A DNA stretch of 32,257 bases from Lachnospiraceae bacterium. Lineage in GTDB: Bacteria > Bacillota > Clostridia > Lachnospirales > Lachnospiraceae. The translations under genes and the position numbers were made by a program. Below the pieces are notes generated by a model, which saw only the letters and a list, made by a program, of their open reading frames with translations, ran no database searches and was not told where the DNA came from. The DNA lies in the NCBI GenBank assembly GCA_024682555.1, contig JAIKZD010000092.1:1-32257 (forward strand), read 5' to 3'. Of this stretch, positions 13,367 through 22,694 are shown piece by piece (the first letter of the stretch is position 1; each line of letters begins with the position of its first letter).

Positions 13367-14758
13367 ATGGAGCTTGTATCATTAAGAGAACTGTTCAGGA
13401 ACAGGGAAGAATATTACAACAAAGAGGTAAAGATCGGAGGATGGATAAGAAACCACAGGGATTCAAAGACCTTTGGTTTTATGATGATCAATGACGGGTC
13501 TTTTTTTGAACACATTCAGGTGGTATATTCCGACAAACTCAGCAATTTTTCCGAGATCACCGCTCTTAACATAGGCTCGGCAGTCATCGTGACGGGTATA
13601 CTCACACCCACTCCCGGGGCCAAACAGCCCTTTGAGATTCAGGCTGAGGACGTATTGATCGAGGGAACTTCCACTCCCGATTATCCCCTTCAGCCCAAGA
13701 GACATACCATGGAATTTCTGCGTACCATCCCTCATCTCAGGGCACGTACCAATACTTTTGAGGCCGTATTCAGGGTTCGTTCCCTGGCCGCATATGCAAT
13801 ACATAAGTTCTTCCAGGAAAGGGATTTCGTATATGTTCATACCCCCATTATCACCGGAAGTGACTGTGAAGGCGCAGGAGAGATGTTCCAGGTAACGACT
13901 CTCGATCTTAAGGACATCCCCAAAACCGATGACGGAGAGCCCGATTATACCAAAGATTTCTTCAACAAGCCCACAAATCTTACCGTTAGCGGCCAGTTAA
14001 ACGGTGAGACCTTTGCCTGCGCTTTCAGAAATATCTATACCTTCGGCCCCACCTTCAGGGCAGAGAATTCCAACACCACAAGGCATGCTGCCGAATTCTG
14101 GATGATAGAGCCCGAGATGGCCTTCTGTGATCTTAAGGATGACATGATCATCGCCGAGAGCATGATTAAATACATAATCAGATACGTGATGGAAAATGCT
14201 CCCGAGGAAATGGCCTTCTTTAACAGCTTTATCGACAAAGGGCTCATTGACAGGCTCAACCATGTCATAAGCTCGGATTTTGCCCATGTTACCTACACGG
14301 ATGCCATCAAGATCCTTGAAAAGCATAATGACGAATTTGATTACAAGGTTTTCTGGGGCTGTGACCTGCAGACCGAACATGAAAGATATCTTACCGAGAA
14401 GGAATTCAAGCGTCCCGTCTTTGTTACGGATTACCCCAAGGACATCAAGGCCTTTTACATGAAGTTAAATGAAGACGGTAAGACCGTTGCCGCAGTAGAC
14501 TGTCTGGTACCGGGAATAGGCGAGATAATCGGCGGTTCCCAGAGAGAGGACGATTACGATAAGCTCTTAAAGAGAATGGAGGAACTCGGCCTTAATAAAG
14601 AGGATTATGATTTCTATCTCGATCTCAGAAAATACGGTACGGTAACTCATTCCGGCTTTGGTCTCGGATTTGAGAGGATGGTGATGTATCTCACCGGTAT
14701 CTCAAACATCAGGGATGTCATTCCCTTCCCGAGAACGGTCAATAACTGCGAATTATGA
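13367..14758 (+). CDS. asnS: Asparaginyl-tRNA synthetase
   Basis: A 463-residue class IIb synthetase, of normal length, attaching Asn to tRNA-Asn. The N-terminal OB-fold anticodon-binding domain (about 1-110) has [25 protein letters not shown]. The catalytic core has motif 2, [22 protein letters not shown], and motif 3, [15 protein letters not shown], near the C-terminus. These features favour AsnRS over AspRS, which has a longer insertion. AGAAAGG lies upstream of the ATG. No T-box leader is present: only 41 bases separate it from the gene before. Confidence 0.97.
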   Translation: MELVSLRELFRNREEYYNKEVKIGGWIRNHRDSKTFGFMMINDGSFFEHIQVVYSDKLSNFSEITALNIGSAVIVTGILTPTPGAKQPFEIQAEDVLIEGTSTPDYPLQPKRHTMEFLRTIPHLRARTNTFEAVFRVRSLAAYAIHKFFQERDFVYVHTPIITGSDCEGAGEMFQVTTLDLKDIPKTDDGEPDYTKDFFNKPTNLTVSGQLNGETFACAFRNIYTFGPTFRAENSNTTRHAAEFWMIEPEMAFCDLKDDMIIAESMIKYIIRYVMENAPEEMAFFNSFIDKGLIDRLNHVISSDFAHVTYTDAIKILEKHNDEFDYKVFWGCDLQTEHERYLTEKEFKRPVFVTDYPKDIKAFYMKLNEDGKTVAAVDCLVPGIGEIIGGSQREDDYDKLLKRMEELGLNKEDYDFYLDLRKYGTVTHSGFGLGFERMVMYLTGISNIRDVIPFPRTVNNCEL

Positions 14759-14761
14759 TTT

Positions 14762-14790
14762 TTGATTTATAAACACAAATGCGGTATAAT
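14762..14790 (+). promoter_or_regulatory. Sigma-A promoter of the NlpC/P60 gene
   Basis: TTGATT (14762-14767), 17 bases, TATAAT (14785-14790). It begins 3 bases after the asnS stop. Transcription would start near 14797, in the centre of the palindrome at 14779-14817. Confidence 0.75.
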
Positions 14791-14817
14791 CGTTATGAGG
14801 GAACGATTATACCGCAT
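14779..14817. promoter_or_regulatory. Perfect 16-bp palindrome over -10 and start of transcription
   Basis: ATGCGGTATAATCGTT (14779-14794) and its exact reverse complement (14802-14817) with a 7-base centre. The left arm contains the -10 TATAAT. There is no T-run on either side, so it is a poor intrinsic terminator. Its position suggests an operator, although as RNA read through from asnS it would also form a strong hairpin. Because the arms mirror each other, a second TATAAT exists on the minus strand. Confidence 0.75.
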
Positions 14818-14845
14818 ATTCAGGGGAATTAATAAGGGAGAACAA

Positions 14846-16144
14846 ATGTATAAAAGAGCACTGTGTTTTACACTTGCACTGATCATATGCTTTTGGCATC
14901 CTTTATCGGTGTCCGCAGCGACTAAAAACGATGCGATCAAACAGAAACAGGAGGCCGAAAAGAATCTCGATTCCGTTAACAGTGATATAGATGATCTTTC
15001 CGGCAGCAAAGAAGAGCTGGAAAGCGAGATCGCAGCCATAGATGAGGAACTTGTGGATCTTCTTCTGGCAGTGGATATCATTGACGGTGACATATCGGAA
15101 AAAAAGGCTGCCATATCAGAAGCCGAAGCCGCCTATGAGGAAGCGAAGGCCAGGGAAGAATCCCAGTACAATGCAATGAAACGCCGCATCAAGTTCATGT
15201 ATGAGAAGGGCGATAATTCATACATGGAACTTTTAATGAGTTCTCAGAGTATTTCCGATCTGGTAAACAAGAGCGATTATGTGGAACGGCTGTATGTTTA
15301 TGACAGGCAGCTTTTATTGTCGTATCAGGAAACCAAGGAAGAGGTCCTTGTACTTAAGGAAAAACTCGAAACCGAACTTCATGATCTCGAAGAGCTTCAG
15401 GATGACTATCTAAGCCAGTCGGAAGAACTAAAGGCCATGATAGCCGAAAAACAGGAGACCGTCGAAAACTTCGAGGAACAGCTTGATACCGCCAGAGAAA
15501 AAGCAGCCGAATATACGGCACAGATCAAGGAACAGACTGCCGTGATAAAAAAGATCGAGGCTGAAGAGGCCGAGGCTGCTAGGAAGAAAGCCGAGGAAGA
15601 AAAACGGAAAAAAGCCGAAGAGGAAGCAAGAAAGAAGGCCGAGGAAGAGGCAAGAAAAAAGGCTGAAGAAGAAGCAAAGAAAAAAAATGAAACCGTTACG
15701 GAGAGTACCGAAGCACCTGCCGAAGAACCCGATCCTTACAGCGAGGAATCACCGGCCGAAGCCGAACCGGCACCTTCCCAGAGCTATGATCCCGGCAATT
15801 CTTCAAAAGGACAGGAGATCGCGAATTTTGCACTGCAGTATGTGGGATATCCCTATGTTTCCGGAGGAACTTCCCTTACCGAGGGCTGTGACTGTTCCGG
15901 TTTTACTTCCGCGGTCTTTGCCAATTTCGGCATATCGCTTCCGAGAACCTCGTATTCACAGTCTACCGCAGGCCGTGAAGTAAGCTACGCTTCCGCCCAG
16001 CCCGGGGACATAATCTATTACGGAGGACATGTCGGGATTTATATCGGAAACGGCCAGATAGTACATGCAAGTACGGCCGCCACCGGCATAAAGATAAGCA
16101 ACGCCCTGTACAGATCCATAATAACCGTCAGAAGATTCGTATAG
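14846..16144 (+). CDS. Secreted coiled-coil NlpC/P60 peptidoglycan hydrolase (PcsB/CwlO-like)
   Basis: A 432-residue exported cell-wall enzyme. A signal peptide (about 1-25, cut after VSAA) is followed by long coiled coils (about 28-260), a Lys/Glu/Ala tandem repeat (KAEEEARKKAEEEA, about 245-280), a Pro/Glu-rich linker, and an NlpC/P60 endopeptidase domain (about 320-432). Catalytic Cys350 (DCSGF) and His395 (GGHVGIYIG) are intact. Such proteins cut peptide stems during cell separation, often activated by FtsEX through the coiled coil. I chose the ATG at 14846: GGGAG lies 6 bases upstream and the signal peptide begins there. A longer frame from 14762 would run through the promoter and palindrome. 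Confidence 0.95.
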   Translation: MYKRALCFTLALIICFWHPLSVSAATKNDAIKQKQEAEKNLDSVNSDIDDLSGSKEELESEIAAIDEELVDLLLAVDIIDGDISEKKAAISEAEAAYEEAKAREESQYNAMKRRIKFMYEKGDNSYMELLMSSQSISDLVNKSDYVERLYVYDRQLLLSYQETKEEVLVLKEKLETELHDLEELQDDYLSQSEELKAMIAEKQETVENFEEQLDTAREKAAEYTAQIKEQTAVIKKIEAEEAEAARKKAEEEKRKKAEEEARKKAEEEARKKAEEEAKKKNETVTESTEAPAEEPDPYSEESPAEAEPAPSQSYDPGNSSKGQEIANFALQYVGYPYVSGGTSLTEGCDCSGFTSAVFANFGISLPRTSYSQSTAGREVSYASAQPGDIIYYGGHVGIYIGNGQIVHASTAATGIKISNALYRSIITVRRFV

Positions 16145-16180
16145 TCTTTCCGGATCCGTCTGATCTGTAAATATATATGC

Positions 16181-16984
16181 TCACATCACATAGTAATGTC
16201 TCGCTATCCACTTGGAAAGACCTGACAGGCCGGGATATACTATCCTTTCGCTGATGTTCATCTGGTCTAACATATCCCTGACTCTCCACCTAAGGCTCTT
16301 GTCGATGACATATTTAACGGTCTTTTCCGTTTTCCTGTCGAGGAAGGCCTCGATATCCGTGATCCCCATGGGAATAACGGAAAAGAATGAGTACTGGTTG
16401 ACGATCCTTTCATCCAGTGAGGGAGGCTCGATGGTTACCATCGCCTCATCCTTCATATCGATATCATACTGGCTCAGGGAATTGTTGGTGAGCTTTTTGA
16501 GAAGCTCCACGGAAAAAACCGTCGACTGCTTTTTGTTGACCTCTTCCCTGTATTTTTCCGGGAGATTATGGAGCATTTCCGCCATATCCATACGCCATAC
16601 CACACAGTCGTGTTTGTCCATCAGTTCAAGATTTTCCTCACAGGTGGCAAAATGAAGTCCCACCAGAGGAGAATGGGTCCAGTCCAAAAGCCTAGTGGGA
16701 AGACCGTAGTGCTGTCCCACTATTATCTGTCTCCATACGGAATCCGCTACCAGAGGGTCGCTTGCCACGGCATATTTTGCAAAGTTTTCAAGGATCGCAG
16801 GTTCAAGCTCCTTCTGCAGACCCTTACAGGTTCTCGAAAGAGAGGTATGCATCTTAAAGCCTGCATCCGACATTCCCCGGTATATATACATTCCCCGGTT
16901 TCTCTTAAGATCCGGTCTGTAATCCTGCTCGGTAAAAAGAGGAATCAGATCCTCTATCTTATCGATCTTTATCTCCTTTATCAC
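16181..16984 (-). CDS. FRG-domain protein, unknown function
   Basis: A 267-residue soluble protein with the FRG domain: [10 protein letters not shown] (about 34-43) and the hallmark [13 protein letters not shown] (91-103), followed by [11 protein letters not shown] proteins are of unknown biochemical function, widespread, and often found in accessory regions. The start is GTG at 16984, overlapping the deoC stop (GTGA), with GGGGGAT just upstream, so translation is coupled to deoC. It is the last gene of the eight-gene run. Residues about 105-267 lack any motif that I know. The 3' end faces the NlpC/P60 gene with 36 bases between and no terminator visible. Confidence 0.88.
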   Translation of the reverse strand: MIKEIKIDKIEDLIPLFTEQDYRPDLKRNRGMYIYRGMSDAGFKMHTSLSRTCKGLQKELEPAILENFAKYAVASDPLVADSVWRQIIVGQHYGLPTRLLDWTHSPLVGLHFATCEENLELMDKHDCVVWRMDMAEMLHNLPEKYREEVNKKQSTVFSVELLKKLTNNSLSQYDIDMKDEAMVTIEPPSLDERIVNQYSFFSVIPMGITDIEAFLDRKTEKTVKYVIDKSLRWRVRDMLDQMNISERIVYPGLSGLSKWIARHYYVM

Positions 16985-17643
16985 TTTTCATCCCCCATAG
17001 CCTTTACAAGTTTTACCACCCTGCTGGTGCCCAGTCTGTCGGCACCGAGCTCTATGAATCTCTCGGCATCCTCAAGGGAGGTGATGCCTCCCGCTGCCTT
17101 GATCTTTACGTTTTCACCTATGTGCTCGGCAAACAGCTCAACATCCTTAAATGTTGCACCGTTTGTTGAAAATCCCGTGGAGGTTTTTATATAATCCGCA
17201 CCGGCCTGTGTCACTATCCCGCACATCTTTATCTTTTCCTTCTCATCAAGCAGGCAGGTCTCAACGATGACCTTTAATATCCTGTCACCGCATACTTTCT
17301 TTATCTCCTTTATCTCATCAAGAACATAGTCATATTCCTTTGCCTTTAACATTCCGATGTTTATGACCATGTCTATTTCGTCGGCACCGTTTTTAATGGC
17401 ATCCTCCGTCTCAAATACCTTTACAGCGGTGGTCATGTTGCCGTTTGGAAAGCCGATGACGGTACAGATCTTCATCTTTGAACCCGCATATTCCTTAGCC
17501 TCCCTGACATAACATGGCGGTATGCAGACCGATGCGGTCTGATATCTTATGGCATCATCGATGAGATCCTTTATCTCACCCATGGTGGAGCCCTGTAACA
17601 AAAGTGTATGATCGCATTTTGACAGTATTTTCTTAATATCCAT
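16981..17643 (-). CDS. deoC: Deoxyribose-phosphate aldolase
   Basis: A 220-residue class I aldolase that splits 2-deoxyribose 5-phosphate into glyceraldehyde 3-phosphate and acetaldehyde in deoxynucleoside breakdown. The active site is intact: Schiff-base Lys153 in YIKTSTGF, Lys182 in KIKAAGGI, and Asp91 in EIDMVIN. The length is typical. AGAAGGAG lies 8 bases before the ATG. Other deo genes (deoA/deoD/deoB) are absent here; instead it follows DUF1934 after 46 bases and overlaps the FRG gene by 4. Confidence 0.97.
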   Translation of the reverse strand: MDIKKILSKCDHTLLLQGSTMGEIKDLIDDAIRYQTASVCIPPCYVREAKEYAGSKMKICTVIGFPNGNMTTAVKVFETEDAIKNGADEIDMVINIGMLKAKEYDYVLDEIKEIKKVCGDRILKVIVETCLLDEKEKIKMCGIVTQAGADYIKTSTGFSTNGATFKDVELFAEHIGENVKIKAAGGITSLEDAERFIELGADRLGTSRVVKLVKAMGDEK

Positions 17644-17689
17644 TTTGCTGTACTCCTTCTGTTTATTCTGTTTATTATGCTTCTTCGGT

Positions 17690-18112
17690 TTATTGTACTT
17701 CCTCTGTCTCTATTTCAATTATCCTTATGCCCGCCGAGCCGTCGTTTAACAGAAGTTCATATTCAATGAACACCTTTAATCCGTTATCTTCCTCCGTTAG
17801 CTTATAGCTGTTTGTTTTTGCCATAAGCTTTAAAACTCCGAAAGGCGTGACATATTCCGTTTCGTGATCCTTTCCTTCCTCAAAGCAGAGGGTGGTCTTT
17901 ATCTCTCCCTCTTTCTCATGATACATCCTGTTTTTATCGATCCGTATAAGGTTTTTTATGACAGTTTCCGAGCCGGGTTCCGTTTCCTCATAAGAGATAC
18001 AGTGAACTTCCTCTTCTGTTTCGTACTTTCCCCTTACCAGGGTCACCTGTGCATCCCTGTCTCCTTCTTCTTTTGAAAAACCCTTTATCTTAATGTTTAT
18101 GTCACTGTTCAT
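17690..18112 (-). CDS. DUF1934 family protein (calycin-like beta-barrel)
   Basis: A 140-residue cytoplasmic protein. [12 protein letters not shown]-type start, alternating beta strands and the block [19 protein letters not shown], followed by [11 protein letters not shown], match the DUF1934 family, predicted to be a small calycin-like barrel. Function is unknown. I prefer the ATG at 18112 (GGATGAG upstream) over the one at 18124; either overlaps the 3' end of the gntR gene (by 11 or 23 bases), so the two are coupled. Confidence 0.8.
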   Translation of the reverse strand: MNSDINIKIKGFSKEEGDRDAQVTLVRGKYETEEEVHCISYEETEPGSETVIKNLIRIDKNRMYHEKEGEIKTTLCFEEGKDHETEYVTPFGVLKLMAKTNSYKLTEEDNGLKVFIEYELLLNDGSAGIRIIEIETEEVQ

Positions 18113-18791
18113 TTTTGTTCTCATCCGAAAGCTGCTTTATGATGTTTTTTTCCTGATTATCGATGTGTATCTCTATCGCTTTTTTCGCCTCGGCCTTGTT
18201 TCCCGAAAAGATATTCTCCATTATCTGCCTGTGCTCACTTATGAGCTTTTCATGATTTCTTTCATCCTTTACATATTCTAGTCTGTATCTGTAGACCCTT
18301 TCGGCCAGATTGTTTACAAGCTGTAGGAGTCTCTTGTTCTTTGAGGAAATAAGGATGATATCATGAAATTTCACATCAGCTCCGGCAATCACCGAGGCTT
18401 TTTTTGTTTTGATGGCATCTTCAAATTCAAGCTCCGCTTCCTTAAGCTTTTCCCTCTCCGCTGCAGTCATTCTCTCACAGGCAAGGCTCACGGCAAGGGA
18501 ATCCAAAGATCTCCTTACCTCCAGCACATCTCTCATATCATCCGCAGATATCCTGGAAACCTCGGCTCCTTTTCTGGGGACCATTGTAACAAGGCCCTCA
18601 AGCTCAAGCATTCGTATGGCTTCCCGGATGGGAGTCCTGCTGACTCCGAGCTTCTTGGCAAGATGGATCTCCATGAGCCGTTCACCGGGATTAAGATCCC
18701 CCGAAAGTATACTCTGTCTTAATGTTTTAAAAACCACATCCCTCAAAGGTAAAAACTCGTCAAATTCCGGGTTAAGATCATGACCGTCCAT
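18102..18791 (-). CDS. GntR-family transcriptional regulator, FadR/FCD subfamily
   Basis: A 229-residue regulator. An N-terminal winged helix (about 15-80) has LRQSILSGDLNPGERLMEIHLAKKLGVSRTPIREAIRMLELEGLV, the GntR signature. The C-terminal all-helical FCD ligand domain (about 90-225) has the metal- or ligand-binding type residues in VRRSLDSLAVSLA, FHDIILISSKN and SEHRQIMENI. AAGGAGGG lies 5 bases before the ATG. FCD regulators usually sense organic acids or sugar acids; here the effector and targets are unknown. It lies between ispE and DUF1934 in the pyrimidine-led run. Confidence 0.93.
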   Translation of the reverse strand: MDGHDLNPEFDEFLPLRDVVFKTLRQSILSGDLNPGERLMEIHLAKKLGVSRTPIREAIRMLELEGLVTMVPRKGAEVSRISADDMRDVLEVRRSLDSLAVSLACERMTAAEREKLKEAELEFEDAIKTKKASVIAGADVKFHDIILISSKNKRLLQLVNNLAERVYRYRLEYVKDERNHEKLISEHRQIMENIFSGNKAEAKKAIEIHIDNQEKNIIKQLSDENKNEQ

Positions 18792-18834
18792 TGGAACCCT
18801 CCTTATTTCCAGAATAATGCCTTACTTTTTCCGC

Positions 18835-19725
18835 CTATATTGGTGCAGTGATAAATACCTGTTTTGCCAGATCTTCTTTTTTTATCGCATCATAAGCCTT
18901 TTCGGCTTTTTTTATGTCCTCAAAGATCCCGAATACGGTGGGCCCGCTTCCGCTCATCAGGGCATTGAGAGCCCCGTTTTTCTTCATGCTCTTTTTTATT
19001 TCGGTAATTACCCCGTGCTCCTTTTCCGTCACTTCCTCAAGGATATTTCCCATATGAGCACAGATCCGTTTCAGGTCGGATCCCTCTACTGCCTCAAGGA
19101 TAGCGTCTATATCCGGATGTCTTAAATCCTTCTTTCTGTCAAGCTCACCGTATACATGGGCCGTAGAAACATCCATGTCGGGCTTTGCAAGCAGTATATG
19201 ACATTTCGGAAGGTCCTTAAGGGGTGTAAGCACCTCCCCTATGCCTTCGGCCAGCATGGTCTTTCCTGTCAGGCAGTAGGGCACATCGGCTCCTATCCTG
19301 AGCCCGATCTTACAAAGATCCTCTCCCGAAAGCCCCAGGTTAAAAAGCTCATTCATTCCCAGAAGGACCGCCGCGGCATTGCCGCTTCCGCCGGCCAGAC
19401 CTGCTGCCACGGGGATCCTCTTGACGATGTCGATTGTGACCGGTTCTCCGATCCCGGTCTCATCCATCAGAAGAGAAGCCGCCTTCCACGCCAGATTTCT
19501 CTCATCACAGGGGATACCCGGCCTGTCACAGGTGATCCTTATATCCTTCCCTGATTTATCGCAAAAAACAGCCTCCCGGTCTGCTCTGATGGTCACATCA
19601 TCACAGAGATCGACGCTCTGCATTATCATCCTTACCAGATGATAGCCGTCATCCCTCACCCCCGTTACATCGAGTCCTATATTTATCTTTGCTCTTGATC
19701 TAAGCTTTATCTCTATCTGACGCAT
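18835..19725 (-). CDS. ispE: 4-diphosphocytidyl-2-C-methyl-D-erythritol kinase
   Basis: A 296-residue GHMP kinase of the non-mevalonate (MEP) isoprenoid pathway, phosphorylating CDP-methylerythritol. It has the N-terminal SRAKINIGLDVTGVRDDGYH signature and the ATP-binding PVAAGLAGGSGNAAA (105-119); the C-terminal GALNALMSGSGPTVFG is also typical. It overlaps the end of pyrD by 13 bases. The ATG is directly preceded by AAGAGG with almost no spacing, so initiation likely depends on coupling to pyrD. The regulator gene follows after 43 bases. Confidence 0.96.
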   Translation of the reverse strand: MRQIEIKLRSRAKINIGLDVTGVRDDGYHLVRMIMQSVDLCDDVTIRADREAVFCDKSGKDIRITCDRPGIPCDERNLAWKAASLLMDETGIGEPVTIDIVKRIPVAAGLAGGSGNAAAVLLGMNELFNLGLSGEDLCKIGLRIGADVPYCLTGKTMLAEGIGEVLTPLKDLPKCHILLAKPDMDVSTAHVYGELDRKKDLRHPDIDAILEAVEGSDLKRICAHMGNILEEVTEKEHGVITEIKKSMKKNGALNALMSGSGPTVFGIFEDIKKAEKAYDAIKKEDLAKQVFITAPI

Positions 19726-20618
19726 CCTCTTATTTCGTTAATGTCTTCGATATGATTTTCTCTCATATACTTTTCTATACCCAACAATACATTTTCCGTT
19801 GTGTATGGATCATGAAAATTCATTGCACCTACTGCGACTGCGCTTGCACCAACCATCATGAATTCTATGGCATCTTCCGCATTCCGGATCCCGCCCATTC
19901 CGATTATGGGTATCTTTACCGCGGAGGCACACTGCCATACCATCCTGACTGCGACAGGTTTTATCGCGGGCCCCGAAAGGCCTCCGGTCTTATTTGCAAG
20001 GACAAATTTTTTCCTGTATATGTCTACCTTCATTCCTGTTATGGTATTTATCAGGGATATCGCATCTGCCCCTCCGGCCTCCGCAGCCTTTGCCATCTCG
20101 GTGATATCCGTGACATTCGGAGACAGCTTCATTATCACCGGGTGCTTTGCGATCCTTTTTATCTTATCCGTTATGTCATACAGGGCATCCCTGTTCTGGC
20201 CAAAGGCTATGGCTCCCTCTTTAACGTTCGGACATGAGACATTTATCTCTAGCATATCCACCCGTTCTTCTTCGTTCAGCCGCTCTGCCACCTCAAGGTA
20301 TTCGTTTACCGTTTTTCCGCAGACATTGACTATAACTTTCGTATCATACTGCTTTAAAAAGGCAAGATCTCTTTCTATAAATGTATCTATCCCCGGGTTC
20401 TGAAGTCCTATGGCATTTAGCATTCCCCCATAGGTTTCCGCTACCCTCGGAACGGGATTTCCCTCCCAGGGAACGGATGATACCCCTTTTGTTACAACGG
20501 CGCCGAGTCTGTTCAGATCCGTAAATTCATTATACTCCATTCCCGACCCGAATGTGCCGGAAGCGGTCATTACGGGATTCTTGAATTCCACTCCCGCTAT
20601 GGTTACCTTCATGTTCAC
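19713..20618 (-). CDS. pyrD: Dihydroorotate dehydrogenase B, catalytic subunit
   Basis: A 301-residue FMN enzyme oxidising dihydroorotate to orotate. It is class 1B: catalytic Cys129 in INVSCPNVK, MTASGTFG near the N-terminus, and PIIGMGGI for FMN phosphate binding. The partner PyrK is encoded just upstream, so NAD+ is the expected acceptor. The start is GTG at 20618, with a near-perfect GGAGGTGAT 4 bases before it; an ATG at 20612 would be too far. The start overlaps the pyrK stop (GTGA). Confidence 0.97.
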   Translation of the reverse strand: MNMKVTIAGVEFKNPVMTASGTFGSGMEYNEFTDLNRLGAVVTKGVSSVPWEGNPVPRVAETYGGMLNAIGLQNPGIDTFIERDLAFLKQYDTKVIVNVCGKTVNEYLEVAERLNEEERVDMLEINVSCPNVKEGAIAFGQNRDALYDITDKIKRIAKHPVIMKLSPNVTDITEMAKAAEAGGADAISLINTITGMKVDIYRKKFVLANKTGGLSGPAIKPVAVRMVWQCASAVKIPIIGMGGIRNAEDAIEFMMVGASAVAVGAMNFHDPYTTENVLLGIEKYMRENHIEDINEIRGCVR

Positions 20619-21385
20619 AGGATCACCTCCGATGCATCAAATACGGGACCGTCCTTGCAGACCCTTCTGTTTTTTACCTTTGAATGATCATCCGTTTCAA
20701 CCGTCCCGCATACACATCCCAGACAGGCTCCCACGGAGCAGGCCATTCTCTCTTCCATGGATACGTAGGCCTTTATCCCTTCCGATACCGCATATTCCTT
20801 TACGGCTCTTAACATCGGAAGAGGTCCGCAGGAATAAATGATATCAGCCCTGACCCCATAAGCTCTTATGGCATCGATCACGGTTCCCTTTGTCCCGATG
20901 CTTCCGTCCTCCGTTGCGACAAGCATTTTTCCGTTCTCCGCAAGCTCCCTGTCCAAAAAAAGCGACTTATCCCTGTATCCCGCTGCTATAACGGTCTCTT
21001 TTCCTTTCAAGCGTTTCGCAAGAAATAACAGGGGCGGGATCCCGATACCTCCTCCGATCAGAAGTATCCGTTTCCCTTCATCGGAACACTCCAGGGGAAA
21101 TCCGTTTCCTAAAGGCCCCAGGATGTTTATGTCGTCACCTTCACGATAGGTCGAAAACTCTCTTGTTCCTTCTCCCTGTATCCTGTATACTATCCTCAGT
21201 TTTCCGGGCTTTGCATCGCATATGCTGACCGGCCTCGGCAGAAGCTTTGATCTGTCCTTTGTATAGACGGAAATAAACCGGCCGGGAGCCGCTTCTCCCG
21301 AAATATCCGTTTCGATCCACATACTGTATATGTTTTCCGCCAGCATCTCCTGTGACAGGATCTTAGCGGTTTCCTTCTTTTTCAT
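20615..21385 (-). CDS. pyrK: Dihydroorotate dehydrogenase B, electron-transfer subunit
   Basis: A 256-residue FAD/2Fe-2S subunit passing electrons from PyrD to NAD+. FAD-binding RPVSI (51-55), NAD-binding LLIGGGIGIPPLLFLA (about 108-123), and a C-terminal 2Fe-2S cluster with Cys216, Cys221, Cys224 and Cys243 (CSVGACLGC ... VC). AAGGAAG lies upstream of the ATG, inside the end of pyrC (23-base overlap). Length and cofactor motifs are complete. Confidence 0.97.
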   Translation of the reverse strand: MKKKETAKILSQEMLAENIYSMWIETDISGEAAPGRFISVYTKDRSKLLPRPVSICDAKPGKLRIVYRIQGEGTREFSTYREGDDINILGPLGNGFPLECSDEGKRILLIGGGIGIPPLLFLAKRLKGKETVIAAGYRDKSLFLDRELAENGKMLVATEDGSIGTKGTVIDAIRAYGVRADIIYSCGPLPMLRAVKEYAVSEGIKAYVSMEERMACSVGACLGCVCGTVETDDHSKVKNRRVCKDGPVFDASEVIL

Positions 21386-22655
21386 AGTCGTATACTATCC
21401 TTCCCTGTGCTATCGTATAATGTACCCTCCCTCTGAGCTTCCATCCCAGGAAGGGGGAATTTGAGGATCTTGAAACACTCTTATCATATATCCATTCTTC
21501 GTTTTCATCAAAGATCACCAGATCGGCATCTGCCCCTTCCGCAATATACCCCTTATCAAGCCCGTAGATCCTTGCGGGAGAATGGGTCATTCTCTCTATC
21601 AGCGTACTAAGAGGCATATCTTCATTATGGACAAGCTCCGTTATCCCCAGAGCAAGCGAGGTTTCAAGCCCTATGATCCCGCTCGGGGCATCCTTTAGAT
21701 CCCTGCTCTTTTCTTCCGCGGAATGGGGCGCATGATCCGTGGCGATCATGTCTATCGTGCCGTCCTTTAAGCCTTCTATGATCGCAAGTCTGTCCCTTTC
21801 CTCTCTGAGAGGCGGATTCATCTTGCAATTGCTTCCGAATCTTTCAACATCATCCTCGGTAAGGGTAAAATGATGGGGTGTGGCTTCCGCGTACACCTTC
21901 AATCCCTCTTTTTTTGCCTCTCTCACAAGCTCCACGGATTCCCCGGCGCTTATATGCTGGATATCTATGGCCCCGCCGGTTTCCCTTACAAGACCGATAT
22001 CCCTTTTCACCATTTCGATCTCGGCTCTCCGGTCGGCCCCTCCGTAATCAATGGCGTCCGCTGCCGGACCCGCATTTATCCCGCTTCGGATGATATACCG
22101 AGGATCCTCTTCGTGAAGGGATATGATCATATCAAGCTCTTTTGCCCTGATAAGAGCTTTTCTCATAAGCTCTTTATCGATTATGGGGAATCCGTCATCA
22201 CTTAAACCCTTAGCCCCGGCTTCCTTTAAGGCTCTGAAATCGGTGAGCTCCTTCCCTGCGATCCGGACCGTCACGTTTCCTACCATGAAGATACTTATAT
22301 CCTCTGCCGCTGCTCTACCCAACACTTCTTTTAAGACGTTTTCATTGTCCATGGCAGGCTTTGTGTTTGCCATCATTACAACGGTGGTGAATCCGCCGCG
22401 CTTCGCTGCCATTGAACCCGTATGAATATCCTCTTTATAGGTAAATCCCGGATCCCTGAAATGAACATGTACATCTATGAGTCCGGGGGCAACCGTAAGG
22501 CCGTCGGCATACACAACAAATGTATTTTTATCTGTCGGGACTATATCATCTCCGATCCGTTTTATGTATCCGTTCTCTATGAGAATATCTGTTTTTCTGT
22601 CGGTTTTTGAAGCAGGATCCAAAACTCTGCCGTTCTTTATGAGTATCTTTTCCAT
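21363..22655 (-). CDS. pyrC: Dihydroorotase
   Basis: A 430-residue amidohydrolase (class I type) that closes carbamoyl-aspartate to dihydroorotate. Metal-binding DVHVHFRDPG, the EATPHHFTLTEDDV segment with two His, and the late Asp in ATDHAPHS are intact. I prefer the ATG at 22655 (MEKILIKNGRV), which matches the usual N-terminus; an ATG at 22670 adds five residues. Neither has a strong ribosome binding site, which is odd beside the good sites elsewhere. It is the first gene of the run, read from the promoter at 22699-22726. pyrB, pyrE and pyrF are not in the window, and no PyrR-type attenuator is visible in the short leader. Confidence 0.95.
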   Translation of the reverse strand: MEKILIKNGRVLDPASKTDRKTDILIENGYIKRIGDDIVPTDKNTFVVYADGLTVAPGLIDVHVHFRDPGFTYKEDIHTGSMAAKRGGFTTVVMMANTKPAMDNENVLKEVLGRAAAEDISIFMVGNVTVRIAGKELTDFRALKEAGAKGLSDDGFPIIDKELMRKALIRAKELDMIISLHEEDPRYIIRSGINAGPAADAIDYGGADRRAEIEMVKRDIGLVRETGGAIDIQHISAGESVELVREAKKEGLKVYAEATPHHFTLTEDDVERFGSNCKMNPPLREERDRLAIIEGLKDGTIDMIATDHAPHSAEEKSRDLKDAPSGIIGLETSLALGITELVHNEDMPLSTLIERMTHSPARIYGLDKGYIAEGADADLVIFDENEEWIYDKSVSRSSNSPFLGWKLRGRVHYTIAQGRIVYDYEKEGNR

Positions 22656-22694
22656 TGTCTGATCTTTCATGTTTAAGTAATTATAGTTTATATG

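Noticed and set aside
14779-14817. Palindrome taken as the intrinsic terminator of asnS
   Set aside because: The stem is strong but no T-run follows on either strand, and it contains a -10 with a matching -35 at the right spacing; an operator or promoter feature fits better, though mapping would decide.
15570-15690. Tandem repeat in DNA of the NlpC/P60 gene considered as a CRISPR or VNTR
   Set aside because: It is the coding sequence for a KAEEEARK-type helical repeat; unit lengths are codon multiples and there are no unique spacers.
16181-16984. FRG gene as part of an anti-phage defence system
   Set aside because: No partner toxin, nuclease, restriction or CBASS-like gene is near; the neighbours are housekeeping genes, so there is no support for a defence role from this window.
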